From positions 476,938 through 540,937 of the forward strand of contig CAUEEP010000875.1 of NCBI GenBank assembly GCA_958450365.1: 64,000 nucleotides of DNA, written 5' to 3'. A model generated the notes under the pieces. It was not told the origin of the DNA. It did no database searches and saw only the letters and a list, made by a program, of their open reading frames with translations. Shown piece by piece: positions 1-10,533 of the stretch (position 1 is its first letter; each line of letters starts with the position of its first letter). This stretch comes from Mesorhabditis belari (lineage: Eukaryota > Nematoda > Chromadorea > Rhabditida > Rhabditidae). Both the position numbers and the translations under genes were made by a program.

Positions 1-22
1 TAATGAATATTCAATATTTCAG

Positions 23-216
23 ATCCAAAAGAGGCAAAACCGCAAATTTCTGGTCAGCTGATAATCTATGAGTTGGACGAAGAACCGCCAATGGAAGCTG
101 CACAAAGTCTGTTAACAAATCTTCAAGAAAATCTTCAGTTATTTACCGTCTTTTACTCAATCTTTAGACTTTCTTTAATCCTTTTTACAGAAAAAAAAGA
201 TTACGATAGCTTTTGA
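23..216 (+). CDS. Last exon(s) of an unknown gene entering from the left
   Basis: An acceptor (ATATTTCAG) ends at 22. The following frame stays open until TGA at 214-216, giving about 63 residues. The first part, with PKEAKPQISGQL and then an acidic YELDEEPPMEAA stretch, looks like real protein. After about position 140 the composition becomes AT-rich and hydrophobic, so the true exon may end near there at an unseen donor. No domain is recognisable. The 5' part of the gene lies outside the window. Confidence 0.4.
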
Positions 217-403
217 GTCTTTTAGACAAAGCTAGAGCCTTTTAGACAAAGCTAGAGCTTTTCGAAATCACTTTTTTAAAATATAATTTCTTTTAAAACG
301 ATATTGATGAGATTCTAATCGATATTGATATTGATATTGATTAAAATGTTATTGATAAGAGATTCGAGATCATTCTCTAACCACAAAATTCCCTTTAGAA
401 AGC

Positions 404-544
404 ATGGCCGAATGTGGTCTCTCGCATTCGATTCTTCTATGGTCATCCGCGAGTTTTGGTGGTCTCTCCGTTGCTCTTTTTATTCTCCTTCTCATTGTTT
501 CCGTCAAATATTTTCGATTATCAAGAGGTAGAGAATTTTTTTGA
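404..544 (+). CDS. Possible 46-residue membrane peptide or alternative last exon
   Basis: A CCCTTTAG acceptor ends at 398. It is followed by an ATG at 404 and an open frame to TGA at 542-544. The peptide has one strongly hydrophobic stretch (core SVALFILLLIVSVKYF) followed by basic residues, which would fit a single-pass membrane anchor. It could be the last exon of the gene ending at the left edge, but no in-phase donor was found. A second frame over the same DNA is also open, to 617, so the coding call is weak. Confidence 0.25.
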   Translation: MAECGLSHSILLWSSASFGGLSVALFILLLIVSVKYFRLSRGREFF

Positions 545-1952
545 ACAAAATTTGCTTAAAGTAGTCAAAGGAAGTGAAGAAGTGAAGGAATTCTTTTCGA
601 AAGCAGAAATGCTTTAACCGGGCCAAACTCTGGCTTCTGAGTCGGGTTTTGGTTCTTTCAAGAGAGCACAAAGGGAATTAGAATTGAGAAATGATTTGAA
701 AATGAAAAAGAGGCGACGACGAGGCGCTCCCATCGACTACCTCCAAATGGCGGTGACGTCAATTGGAATGCGACGTCGTCGGCTCCCAAATGGAAATAGA
801 TTGCTTCTCATTTCAACACAAAAACAAAATTGAAAATGATTTGAAAACAAAAAAGAAACGACGAAGAAAGAAATGATTTGAAAAGAAAAAGAGGCGACGA
901 CGAGGCGCTCCCATCGACTACCTCCAAATGGCGGTGACGTCAATTGGAATGCGACGTCGCGCGAAAATTAACATCATGACGGTCGGAGCAAAAACCCATT
1001 TTTCTCCTCACCTGTTTATGCTACAGTGTTCGTTTAAGTATCAAATGAAAGCTGAGATTCAGGGCTATTTTTTGATACTTTTCTCGTCATCTGTTTACAA
1101 TGACGGTTGGACGTTTACAATGACGTTTACAATGACGGCGTAGTCTAACTTTAACCCCATTTTTCTCGGCACCTGTTTATGCTACAGTGCTCGTTTAAGT
1201 ATCAAATGAAAGCTGAGATTCAGGGCTATTTTTTGATACTAAACATGTATCTTAAGAAATTATGAGCGCTTAGAAAAAAATGATTTAATAAAATAAAAAA
1301 TTTTTGCGACTACGAGACTATACGGGACGGGGGAGGGGGGAGAGGCGCTACTATTAGAGGTATTACGGCCAATATCACGGTACGGTCAATATCATTTAAA
1401 AATATACAAGTAATAATCCTAATTTGCTACCAAAATCTCAAATTTTCTCTCGATTTCCAGCAAAAGATGTCTCGTTTTCTTCTCCGCGTCGACATCTCAC
1501 CGCTCACGAAGTTTTCTCTCGAAATCGATCGAATTAAAGAAATAATAATGAATTTTCGAAATCTTTCTAATCAAAAATCTTTATTCAAGCTCATTTTTAT
1601 ATTTATTTTAAATAATTTTAGAGATCTTTCCATTGAAAAATTCGAAAAAACTCTTTCAAAAAAAAAAAGATCAAATTTTTGATCTCTTTTACAGGGTCAC
1701 TGTAATAATTCCTTATATAATTCCTTATATAATTTCTTTAAAATCTTTAAATATTTCTTTAAAAAACAGATAATTTATTCGAATTTACATATAAAAGTCT
1801 TTTATTTATTCGACTTTTTTCAATTTTTCATCATTTTTCCTCATTTTTCTTCATTTTTCAATCATTCAAATCGAAAAAAAAATGCGTGTGCTTAAAAATT
1901 GTACTTTTAAGAATAAATTTACTCTCAAAAACACTCAAAAATACACAAAAAT

Positions 1953-2472
1953 GGGAGTGAGACAAATGCGACCTTTTTTTTGCGCACCCGGACATTTGCG
2001 CACGTTTTTTTCCGCACTTAGCCCATTAGCGCACCTTTTTTCGCGTTTTAAAAAAGCTCTAAAAGCTAATATTAACCAATTTCTATTCCAAAAGTTGTTT
2101 TTCTAGGTAATTTTAGGGCGTAGAATCGAAATTTTGACATATCAGAGCTTGTGGAAGCAAACGGACGGAGTTATACAAAGAGAAAACACAATTTTCTTTC
2201 TGTACAATTTTCTGTATTTTGATCTAGCCGTTTTGTCTTGTTTTGGTTGGTTGGTTGGTTCCACACGCTCTGTTATGTCAAAATTTCGATTCTACGCCCT
2301 CAAATTACCTAGAAAAACAACTTTTGGAATAGAAATTGGTTAATATTAGCTTTTTTGCTTTTAGAGCTTTTTTAAAACGCGAAAAAAGGTGCGCTAATGG
2401 GCTAAGTGCGGAAAAAAAGGTGCGCAAATGTCCGGGTGCGCAAAAAAAAAAGGTCGCATTTGTCCCACTCCC
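1953..2472. mobile_element. MITE family A, copy 1
   Basis: About 520 bp with long terminal inverted repeats starting GGGAGTGRGACAAATGCGAC and followed by runs such as GCGCACCCGGACATTTGCGC. The two arms pair for roughly 200 bp, through the shared sequence with core AACAACTTTTGGAATAGAAA. There is no coding capacity. The other full copies lie at 24342-24841 and 44378-44871. This copy has no clean target duplication: the flanks are both A-rich but differ. Confidence 0.85.
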
Positions 2473-2784
2473 CAAAAACACTCAAAAATCCACAAAAATA
2501 CACCAAAATCAAAAGGAAAACTCGACAAAATTGAATGCTAATCGAAAATATGCAAATTTTTTTGGTGAAATTTTCAATTTTACATGTTAAAATGACAAGA
2601 ACCATCGCTTTTCCTGATTTTTAAAAAAAAACAAATTTTATATTGAATAAGACACTAGATTTCTTTAAAAACAAGCAAATTAAAGAAGAAATCTTGATTT
2701 TTAAATAATTTGTGATAATTTGAAGTACCGGTTGTTCAAGTGAAGAAAAAAAATGACTCTAGATGGGCATTTTAAATGAATCAT

Positions 2785-3290
2785 CAACCTTTGAAAGCCT
2801 ATAACTTTTCTTAGAAACAATATAATTCTAAGCTTTTAATATCATTGAAAAGAGGATCTTTCAGGCTTTCAAATGATACCAAATAGAGCTTGATTTGAGG
2901 TTTTTAATTCTTACGAAAACCGCACCGAAGTTGGATTGACCTCAAAGCGAAGCTTTTACCTTTTCCTCGAAGCGTTTACCATTTCCACGATTAGATTTCC
3001 CCAATTTTATATTATTAGCTGTATTTGCTATTATTTGAAAGCCTGAAATCTTCTCTTTTTAATGATATTAAAAGCTTAGAATAATATTATTTCTAAGAAA
3101 AGTTATAGGCTTTCAAAGGTTGACGTTTCATTTAAAAAAAATACCCCAACTTCGGTGCGGTTTTCGTAAGACTTAAAAACCTCGAATCAAGCTTTATTTA
3201 GTATCATTTGAAAGCCTGAAATCTCCTCTTTTCAATGATATCAAAAGCTTAGAATTATATTGTTTCTAAGAAAAGTTATAGGCGTTAAAG
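2785..3290. repeat. Foldback repeat (TTTGAAAGCCTG family)
   Basis: The arms at about 2790-2935 and 3148-3285 are inverted copies of each other. They share CTTTGAAAGCCT, a TTCTTAGAAACAATATAATT block and a GAAAACCGCACCGAAGTTGG block. Part of an arm is repeated again at 3020-3145. A related element sits in intron 7 of the STAR gene (51912-52309), and a fragment lies near 6795-6830. Confidence 0.75.
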
Positions 3291-3323
3291 TGTGAAATCA
3301 AAAATGATTTCTCCGGGATTTCT

Positions 3324-6300
3324 CTAGAAATCCATCAATATCGCCGGATTCGACTTTTCCGATTTGAGCTTTTTCGAGAGCGAAAACTTCAGAGAATCTT
3401 CTGAAAATAGGGAATTTGAAAAATTGAATTGAAAATAAAAAACTCACTTTGCGGATGGAAATGCCTTTGTCCAAGGTATTGAACGAAATCGACGAGCGTG
3501 CTCCGATCGGTTGACGTCACCTCGAAGAGGCGCACTGAAAACGATTCGAGTTTACTAATGCAGATGATCGGCTATGAGGAATTCGAAAGTGAGATCAAAA
3601 TCAACCAAATGACTTTCCAGGCGTGTAAAATTTCCATCGAAAATTTGACGTCAAAAAAGAAACAAAAAGCTGCATCCGGGAACGAACCTGGGTCCTGTGG
3701 GTGGAAGCCTAAGGCGTTATCCACTAGGCCACCAACGTACCTTTCACCCGATAGAAAGAAGCCTTCTAAAGTGTCCGCCTTACGGATTGTTAAAGGGAAA
3801 GCTAAAGTGCATCTGGGCTGATGCCTTAAAAGGCTTCTTCCTAGGCGAGGCTAGGGGCGTTGGTGGCCTAGTGGATAACGCGATAGGCTTCCACTCACAG
3901 AATCAGGGTTCGATCCCTGGTGCAGCTTTTTGTTTTGTTTTTTGTTTCAACTTCTGCAACTAGTTAGGAAATTCGGAAGTGTACTTTGTGCTTTGTAATC
4001 GCACGGTTTCTGGTGCTTTGTAGAAGTGTACTTTGTGCTCTAAAGCTTTCTAATCCACAGTAGGAGTTATCCTTATGAAAACGCATGATATTACTTTGTT
4101 TCCCATTTCCTAGGCTACTTCCCGGCTTCCAAAATAAGTATACCAGATGGTGTGCGTTTGTACAGCACAAAGTACAGCTGACAAACTGGACAATGCTGTG
4201 TGCCAAAAATTGTGCGTTTCTTGAGAACAAAGTACGTGTTAAAGTAAGTTGTAAGTTCAAGAATATTCTAGAATTAAAAGTATTCAATTGTGAGCATTCA
4301 ATTGTGAGTCTTAGACTTTAAATTCCCAAGCAATCACTAAAACAAACCCCTTTCCCTTTGTGCCCAAGCTTGCGCGAATTCAGCATCGACTTTTCGCCCA
4401 GGCAAATCGCACATTGTACCCAAAACGACGATTGGAACCTAGATTTAGAAGTATTCCAAACTCCAAAACCCAAACCAAACCTCTTTCTTCTCTTTTCCGA
4501 ATTGTTTCTCGATGAATTTCTTGAGTAAATCCATTCGATTGAACGACTCATGATCATTGACGGAATAAACCAAAACGAATGCATCAGCGACCTAGAAAAT
4601 CTTTGAAAATTAAAAGACAAATAGATAGCTTTCACTTGTATATATGGCCTTCTCAACTCGATCGGCCCATACTCTGGGATGCCGGCTGTATCGTGGAAGA
4701 CAAGGATTTCTCTGGGTCGATCCGCTTCTTCTAATAACACTTGATAAGTGTCATCTAAAGTCGGCATGTATGGCATTTTCGTGGCATCCTCGAGACAAGC
4801 CACTTGTCGAAGGATCGATGTTTTTCCGCAACGCTTTGCGCCGACAACAACTACCTGAAGATTTTCTGGGTTTGTAGTGGATCTTTTTGGATTCTTGAGG
4901 GACTGTATCTGATTGGGCTTTATTTTATTGAGCTACTGGGTTACTGTGCTACTGGAACTACTGGACTACTGAGTCCTACTGGACTACTGAGTCCTACTGG
5001 ACTACTGAGTCCTACTGGATTACTGAGTCCTACTGGATTACTGTAGCTTAGTGAACTATTGGACTAATGTATCTTACTGGATTACTGTATCTTATTGAAT
5101 TCTTCATTCTTTATTACTGTCTAACGATAAGTCACGACTGGTTCCCGTATGCTTGTATTTTGGATCTTACGGCCTTGTCTCCGCACTACTTTAAGCTACA
5201 ATGAATGTACGATGTACTGATGTACTACAATGTACATCCAGTACTACAATGTACATGTACGCTGTCAAAGATAGCTCTTGAAATCTAGTACTTTTGATAT
5301 CAAAAGCATGGAAAAAGTCTAGAAGCTGAGAAAAATTATTTTCTAAAAAGATGGCTACGCGACTGTACGAGCAGATGGCTTTCTATTGGAATATACTATT
5401 AGAATACTATTCGAATACCATTAGAATGAATTGAAATCCTCTACCCGCATTGCTCCTCGTCCCATCCAGCGCGGAGCATCAGCTGAAAGAGTGGCGCCAA
5501 CAGTGGAAAGAATCGGGCCAGCGGATGAGTGAAAAAGAGAATATGAAGAATTGGAGGTGGAAGACCGGGAACCGCGACGGACTGGAAAATATGATGAACA
5601 ACTTGCTGCAAAGCAAAGCCAAGCCAATTTTCCCTCTTTTCCTTGTCTTTTTGGCTAGATGGCTTTTTTGGCTATGTCTCAATTCGGACAACTTTTTGGA
5701 AAAGTAGTTTTTGAATCATTAATCTATCTCAAGGATTAATTGTTATATATAGATTTGTAGCCTAATTCTCAGCTACATTTCTATACTAAAAACTTTGCAA
5801 TCAGATGGATACAGCTCATTTAACAAGGGTTTGAATGAGCACTAGTCGATCCCTGTCTCATGCTCATTCAAACGCTTGTTAAATGAGCTGTATCCATCTA
5901 ATTGCAAAGTTTTTAGTATAGAAATGTAGCTGAGAATTAGGGCTACAATTATATATATAACAATTGATACTTTGAAATAGATTAAAAATGGAAAAACTAC
6001 TTTTCTAAAAGTTGTTCAAATAATTTTGAAAATGTCGAACATAAAGCTGAGAATTTAACTATTTAAGAGCTATTGGACTATTCCTTTAATTGAATACCTT
6101 TTTCAAAAACGATTGGTGATTGAAGAGAGCTTGATGGACCCTCAATGCACAAATAGTCGCACTCTAAAAAGAAATTCTTGAATCGCTTTCTTTTTGTCAG
6201 CTTTTACGCTCCCTACCAGTTTTTTTTTTGATCTTTCTTTTTAAGGAAAAGGTGTTTAAGAAAGAGAATTTCATTGTTAAAATGGTTTCTAGTTGTCTAA

Positions 6301-7013
6301 AGCTATCCAATTGTCTATTTAATTGTTTAAAACAACTAAATCAATGAAATCCGTTTGCCAATTGGTGGTCTCACTAAAATGAATAGCACCAATCGATTGG
6401 CGATGCCGAAAGAACGAATCTCAAGCTGAATAGCTCCTTTTTTGCTTAAATTTAGCTCAATTTAACTGAATTTGACTGAATTTGACTGAATTTCGCTGAA
6501 TTTGGCTTAAATTTAGCTGAATTTGACTGATTTTGACTGAATTTCGCTAAATTTGACTGAATTTGACTAAATTTGACTGAATTTCGCTGAATTTGGTTTG
6601 AATTTAGCTGAATTTGACTGAATTTTAGCTGAATTTCGCTGAATTTCGCTGAATTTGACTGAATTTGACTAAATTTCGCTGAATTTGACTGAATTTGACT
6701 AAATTTAGCTTAAATTTAGCATGATCGGAGTTTTGTCGCTTGATTTTCTCGAGATTCCTGAGTCTAATCTGAATTTGGTGGATCCTGAGCTTATTTGGTA
6801 TCATTTGAAAGCTTGAAAGCTCCGCCTTTTAACGAGAATGAAACTAGATGCCTTACTGGGTGCCCCGGGCGCCGAATCCTTCACCGCCGCAAAGCCATAG
6901 GGGATTGAGAGTTGTCGACCGAGCGGCGCTCGACAACAGGGGCCCAGTGAGTGCCGTCTCACTTTGTGATTCGCATTCTTTTGAGTCGAATGAGAACGGG
7001 AAACTGTCACCAT
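3324..7013 (-). CDS. NKIRAS (kappaB-Ras)-like small GTPase with an N-terminal extension
   Basis: Seven exons on the minus strand: 7013-6857, 5581-5445, 4902-4636, 4591-4481, 4438-4348, 3534-3448, 3400-3324. All junctions keep frame, giving 308 residues. The GTPase part begins near residue 112 with [13 protein letters not shown] (P-loop). Further family features follow: [12 protein letters not shown] at the DxxG position, [19 protein letters not shown], and [16 protein letters not shown] in place of a normal NKxD loop. The end, [17 protein letters not shown], matches the vertebrate NKIRAS C terminus. In vertebrates these atypical Ras proteins bind IkappaB and dampen NF-kappaB signalling. Vertebrate NKIRAS has about 190 residues, so the first 110 or so, Ser/Arg-rich, are extra. 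The small introns are 42-44 bp. The large ones (1275, 542 and 813 bp) are filled with hairpins, minisatellites and tRNA-like repeats. Exons 1 and 2 rest on phase, open frame and splice sites, not on homology. Confidence 0.85.
3570..3934. repeat. Twin tRNA-like foldback element, copy 1
   Basis: Two tRNA-like modules face away from each other: minus at 3676-3742, plus at 3860-3930. Each has an A-box-like TGGCCTAGTGGATAACG and a B-box such as GGTTCGATCCC, and each ends in GCAGC next to a T run. Their anticodon and acceptor stems do not pair, so they are not tRNA genes. Homology to the copy at 9645-10014 extends about 90 bp beyond the left module. The inner and right parts lie in intron 5 of the NKIRAS-like gene. 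Confidence 0.75.
4943..5045. repeat. 18-bp minisatellite (TACTGGACTACTGAGTCC)
   Basis: Four to five tandem copies, the later ones with small changes (GGATTACTG). It lies in intron 2 of the NKIRAS-like gene, on the strand opposite to transcription. Confidence 0.85.
5687..6018. repeat. Long hairpin (foldback) element in intron 1 of the NKIRAS-like gene
   Basis: The arms share AACTTTGCAATCAGATGG, TAGTATAGAAATGTAGCTG and further outward AAAGTAGTTTTT. They pair with few mismatches around a short loop near 5835-5865. There is no open frame and no second copy in the window. Confidence 0.8.
6447..6720. repeat. 10-bp minisatellite (TGAATTTGAC type)
   Basis: More than twenty imperfect units of about 10 bp, variants of TGAATTTGAC, TGAATTTCGC and TAAATTTAGC. 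The A/T cluster recurs once per unit. It lies in intron 1 of the NKIRAS-like gene. Confidence 0.85.
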
Positions 7014-7844
7014 TTGAATGCAAAGAATTCAAATCTAATATTAATAATTGAATATTTTAAAAAAATTTCTGCGATTCCATCAGAAATTCTTGAGAAATAG
7101 TCAAAACAAAAAAAAAGAAACAAAAAAAATCATCGATAAGGAAAGGCTTTTTCTTTCAACTCAAATCTATAAACGCATCTTTTCTAGTGCGCTGAGTGCT
7201 ATTTGTTTTCATTTTATGGAAGAAAAATCAAGCTTTCAGTGCTTTAGAAAGTTTGTGTTTACATTTTTAAGCTCTTTTTTTATTTAGATTCTGTAAAAGT
7301 TTAAAATTTCGATTTTTTTTAAGTAATAAATGGCTTTTAGCTATTTTGAATGATGATTTTGAAAGAATGAATGGTAAAACGGCTCAAAAAAGAGGAAAAT
7401 GAGTTTTGAAATTGCGAAATCCATGGAGTGAAACAAGGCAAAAGGCAAAAAAGGGAATGGGAAAGAGAATCAGAAAGAGAATCAGAAAAGGATGATTGTA
7501 CAAAAAAGGAAAAGAAAAGAAAGAATATGGAAGAGATTTTATAAAAATAACGAGAATTGAAAAAAAAAGAATCTGGAAATTTAGAATAAAATGAAAATCC
7601 AAAAACGAAATCCAAAAACGAAAATGAGCTCTGTTCTTTGAATGTACTTTCATCTAATTTCTGTCAACTCAGAACAGAAATTAGAAACAACTCAGAACAG
7701 AAATCATCCTTTCTTCGGCACTTAATTTCATTTTTCTTGGGAAAAATAACAAATCGAGTACACTAGAAGGTTGCGTTTAGAAATTTGAGCATAAAGTAGA
7801 CGAGTTTTTGTAAAATTTAGAGAAATTGGCAAGTGCTTTGTGTC

Positions 7845-8140
7845 AAAAAAAGAGAAAGAAAAGGAAGGAAAAGAAAAGAAAGAAAGAAAAGAAAGAAAGA
7901 AAAGAAAGAAAGAAAAGAAAGGAAGAAAGAGAAAGAAAAGAAAGAATGAAAGAAATGAAAGAAAGAAATGAAAGAAATGAAAGAAAGAAAAGAAAGAGAA
8001 AGAAAGAGAAAGAAAGAAAAGAAAGAGAAAGAAAGAAAGAAAGAAAAGAAAGAGAAAGAAAGAGAAAGAAAGAGAAAGAAAGAAAAAAAGAGAAACAAAA
8101 CAAAAGAAACAAAAGAAACAAAAAAAAGAAACAAAAAGAG
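7845..8140. repeat. GAAA/GAAAG simple-sequence tract
   Basis: About 300 bp of almost pure purine on the plus strand (AAAGAAAGAAAAG units, with AAATG interruptions near 7945-7980). Open frames across it in several frames are composition artefacts. Confidence 0.95.
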
Positions 8141-8349
8141 AATTAAAACCGAAAAATTTGACAATGATTCAATTTTTGGCAAAACTTTTTCAGAAAACAA
8201 ATAAAACATTCAAAATTTCGACTGAAATTCTTAGAAAACCTTTGAAATGTCTAAAAAAACTGAAATTTAACCAAAAACAGTCCTACAATTTTCTCCTGTA
8301 CTAAGAAAAAAATTAACCCTTTTGCAAGAAATAAAAATCAATCCGTTTC

Positions 8350-8436
8350 TTAAATAAACCTAAACCTAAACCTAAACCTAAAACAACCTTTTAACCATAT
8401 AAGTATGGTTACAAGGTTGTTTTAGGTTTAGGTTTA
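8350..8436. repeat. Small hairpin with CCTAAA telomere-like repeats
   Basis: AAATAAACCTAAACCTAAAC on the left is mirrored by GGTTTAGGTTTATTT on the right, around a centre with AACCATATAAGTATGGTT. The unit is CCTAAA/TTTAGG, which differs from the usual nematode telomere unit TTAGGC. Confidence 0.8.
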
Positions 8437-8678
8437 TTTAAACTGAAATTTTACCAAAAACAGCCCCACAACTGCACCCTGTATAATATTTTAAATTTTC
8501 TTTAAAGATTTCTTTAAATTTTTTTAGTTTATATGAAAAATTGAATGAAATAATGAAATAATGAAAGAAAATTGAATCAATTGAATCTTTTTTTGAACTA
8601 AAAACTTTACAGTATCGTCGCTTTGTCATTGATTTAGTCGAAACTTTCAAAATCCTCCGTTGTAAACAGATTAGCCCT

Positions 8679-8903
8679 TTGTTTATAGACTTTTTCAAAT
8701 TTAAACCGCGGTCAGGGCCCAGAAGTGGCTCATTCCTTTTGCAAATTCCCTTTGCTTCCAATGCCTCTTTATCAAATTCATTTCCCGTTAGAGCCGCTAG
8801 ATTATGGAACTTGCTCCCAAACGACATACGAGAAATTCAGTCGCTTTTCATATTCAAGAAACGTATCGATGCTTTAGATCTAGTGGCTCTTTGCCGTAAG
8901 TAA
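8679..8903 (+). pseudogene. LINE (non-LTR retrotransposon) ORF2 3' relic
   Basis: A 74-residue open frame contains FPVRAARLWNLLPNDIREI and a final FKKRIDALDL. This is the pattern at the C terminus of many non-LTR reverse transcriptase proteins, just after the polymerase. No reverse transcriptase or endonuclease domain remains upstream. An AATAAAG signal follows, and AT-rich tail sequences occur twice (8470-8585 and 9210-9340), consistent with 5'-truncated insertions. The family comes from motif memory, not a search. Confidence 0.6.
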
Positions 8904-9225
8904 TTGGCTTATTGATTTCAGTATGTATTGTATGATTAAGTATCACTGTGCATTTCTCAATGATTTCTTTCACTTTATCGTTTGAATAAAGTATTATTAT
9001 TAATTGTTGAAGAATTGCTGAAGAATTGTGGTTATGTATCAAAAACAAGGGCAAATATCCTTTAGCAAGGAATAAAAATCATCATCAATCAAAAATCAAT
9101 CATTTCCTTAAATCAATAAATGTTTAATCTTAAAACAATAAATCAATTCAATAAATGTTACAACCTTGTAATCATACTTATACTTTTAATATTTTAAATA
9201 TTAAAAGTACTGTATAATATTTTAA

Positions 9226-9290
9226 ATTTCTTTAAATTTCTTTAAATTTCTTTAAATTTCTTTAAATTTCTTTAAATTTCTTTAAATTTA
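9226..9290. repeat. 10-bp repeat TTTCTTTAAA
   Basis: Six to seven direct copies of TTTCTTTAAA within the AT-rich stretch behind the LINE relic. A single diverged copy of the same context lies near 8490-8520. Confidence 0.85.
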
Positions 9291-9644
9291 TTTAGTTTAT
9301 ATGCAGTTTAATGAAATAATGAAAGAAAATTGAATGAATTGCTGAAGAATTGTGGTTGTGTATCGAAAACAAGGGCAAATATCGGTTGGGGAAACGAGTG
9401 TGGCAAATAAAAAAATCGAGGAAAAGAAGAGAAAGGTATTTGAATGAAAAGAAGAAATATAGATTGGGAAAAAGAAGATAAAAAGAGAAGGAGGAGACGA
9501 TGTGAAGGACTGGTTGTGGGGGGAGAGGCTGACTGGGGAGAGGCTGGCTAGGGAGAGACTGACTAGGGAGAGATTGACCAGGTAAGGCTGGCTAGCGAAA
9601 GGCACGAACTCAAGGTGAGCCTTTGTGGAATCGAGTATAAGAAA

Positions 9645-10014
9645 TCCAAATCTCAATCCCAAATCAAAATCTGCCAAATCACTTTCTAGGCGCGTCTTCA
9701 ATCGAAAATTCAATCTAGAGGTTTTTCCAAAAGAAAAACGAAAATGAAAAGCTGAGTCCGGGGCCGAACCAGGATCCTCTGATCGGTGGCCTAATGTGTT
9801 ATCCACTAGGCCACCAAAGTACTTCGGGCTGGCGAGAAAGAAGCTCCTTAAAGCATTCGTTTAAACGTCTACGACGCCAAATTTTCGATTGAAGTTCGCC
9901 TAGGAAGTCATTACGCAGATTTTGGTTGCTAACTCTAGACCTTGATGGCCGAGTGGATAGGGCGCTGGGCTGTCGCTCGCAGGGCCCGGGTTCGATCCCT
10001 GATGCGGCTTTTTT
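9645..10014. repeat. Twin tRNA-like foldback element, copy 2
   Basis: Same design as 3570-3934: a minus-strand tRNA-like module at about 9750-9820 and a plus-strand one at about 9941-10010. The plus module has an A-box TGGCCGAGTGGATAGGGCG, a B-box GGGTTCGATCCC and a terminal T run. The left flank (AAATCACTTTCTAGGCG) matches AAATGACTTTCCAGGCG of copy 1. The cloverleaf stems do not close well. Confidence 0.75.
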
Positions 10015-10533
10015 GTTTAAATATCTAGAAAAATAAACTAGATACCAATTAATTACTAAATACCATTCAAATATACTAAATACGTTCATTTACTAGCCCA
10101 ACCTGATTAAAATCGGGTTTTATGCAAGCTAAACTCTATACAGCTTTTTGTTTTGTTGTTCTTTTTCTATAATTTAGATAGCAACTCTGATAGTTTTTTA
10201 AAAGTTTAAGTTTAGACTATAGCTTGGTTAGCAGCTTGGTTAGCAGCTTGGTTAGAAGCTTGGTTAGAAGCTTGATTAGCAGCTTGATCTTGACGCTATT
10301 AGGTATCAGAAATGCAATAGATCGAATAGCTCAATAGTTTGGTTGAATATTGATCGATTGAAAGTCCAGAGGGTTACTGGTAAATCGAATTTTCAAGTTT
10401 AGATCTTATTGGAGTTACTGGTAAATCGAATTTTCAAGTTTAAACAGATGAAACAATGAAATAATGAAACATAAGCTTTCATTAAACATAAGCTTTCATA
10501 AGTTTATCGTAAAGAATCCTATTCTAGAAATGA

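Larger units (their letters stand above)
545..3323. other. Repeat-rich intergenic region, no gene seen
   Basis: Contains a direct duplication of about 80 bp (685-771 and 873-951, core GAGGCGACGACGAGGCGC). A second direct duplication of about 85 bp (1002-1085 and 1155-1238) includes CAGGGCTATTTTTTGATAC, and a diverged relative of it occurs in the other orientation near 18936-19110. A MITE follows at 1953-2472 and a foldback element at 2785-3290. No exon-like open frame with matching splice sites was found. Confidence 0.6.
7014..10533. other. Intergenic region, repeats only apart from a LINE relic
   Basis: Upstream of the NKIRAS-like start. It holds ends of a dispersed hairpin motif (near 7165 and 7760-7795), a GAAA-rich low-complexity tract (7845-8140), a telomere-like hairpin (8350-8436), a LINE relic (8679-8903) and TTTCTTTAAA repeats (9226-9290). 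A second twin tRNA-like element lies at 9645-10014, and short AGCTTGGTTAG repeats near 10215-10275. No other gene was found. Confidence 0.6.

Noticed and set aside
4318..4348. Truncated C terminus of the NKIRAS-like GTPase
   Set aside because: The frame first seemed to stop after AQRERGLF. A donor one base after the AGG codon joins in phase to 3534, where [12 protein letters not shown] restores the family C terminus.
7817..8209. Long ORFs (up to 130 residues) on both strands
   Set aside because: They run through the GAAA tract, giving only Lys/Glu/Arg or Phe/Ser/Leu; pure low complexity.
9941..10010. A functional tRNA gene
   Set aside because: A and B boxes are good, but acceptor and anticodon stems do not pair, and the unit lies in a repeated foldback element. 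The same applies to the other tRNA-like modules.
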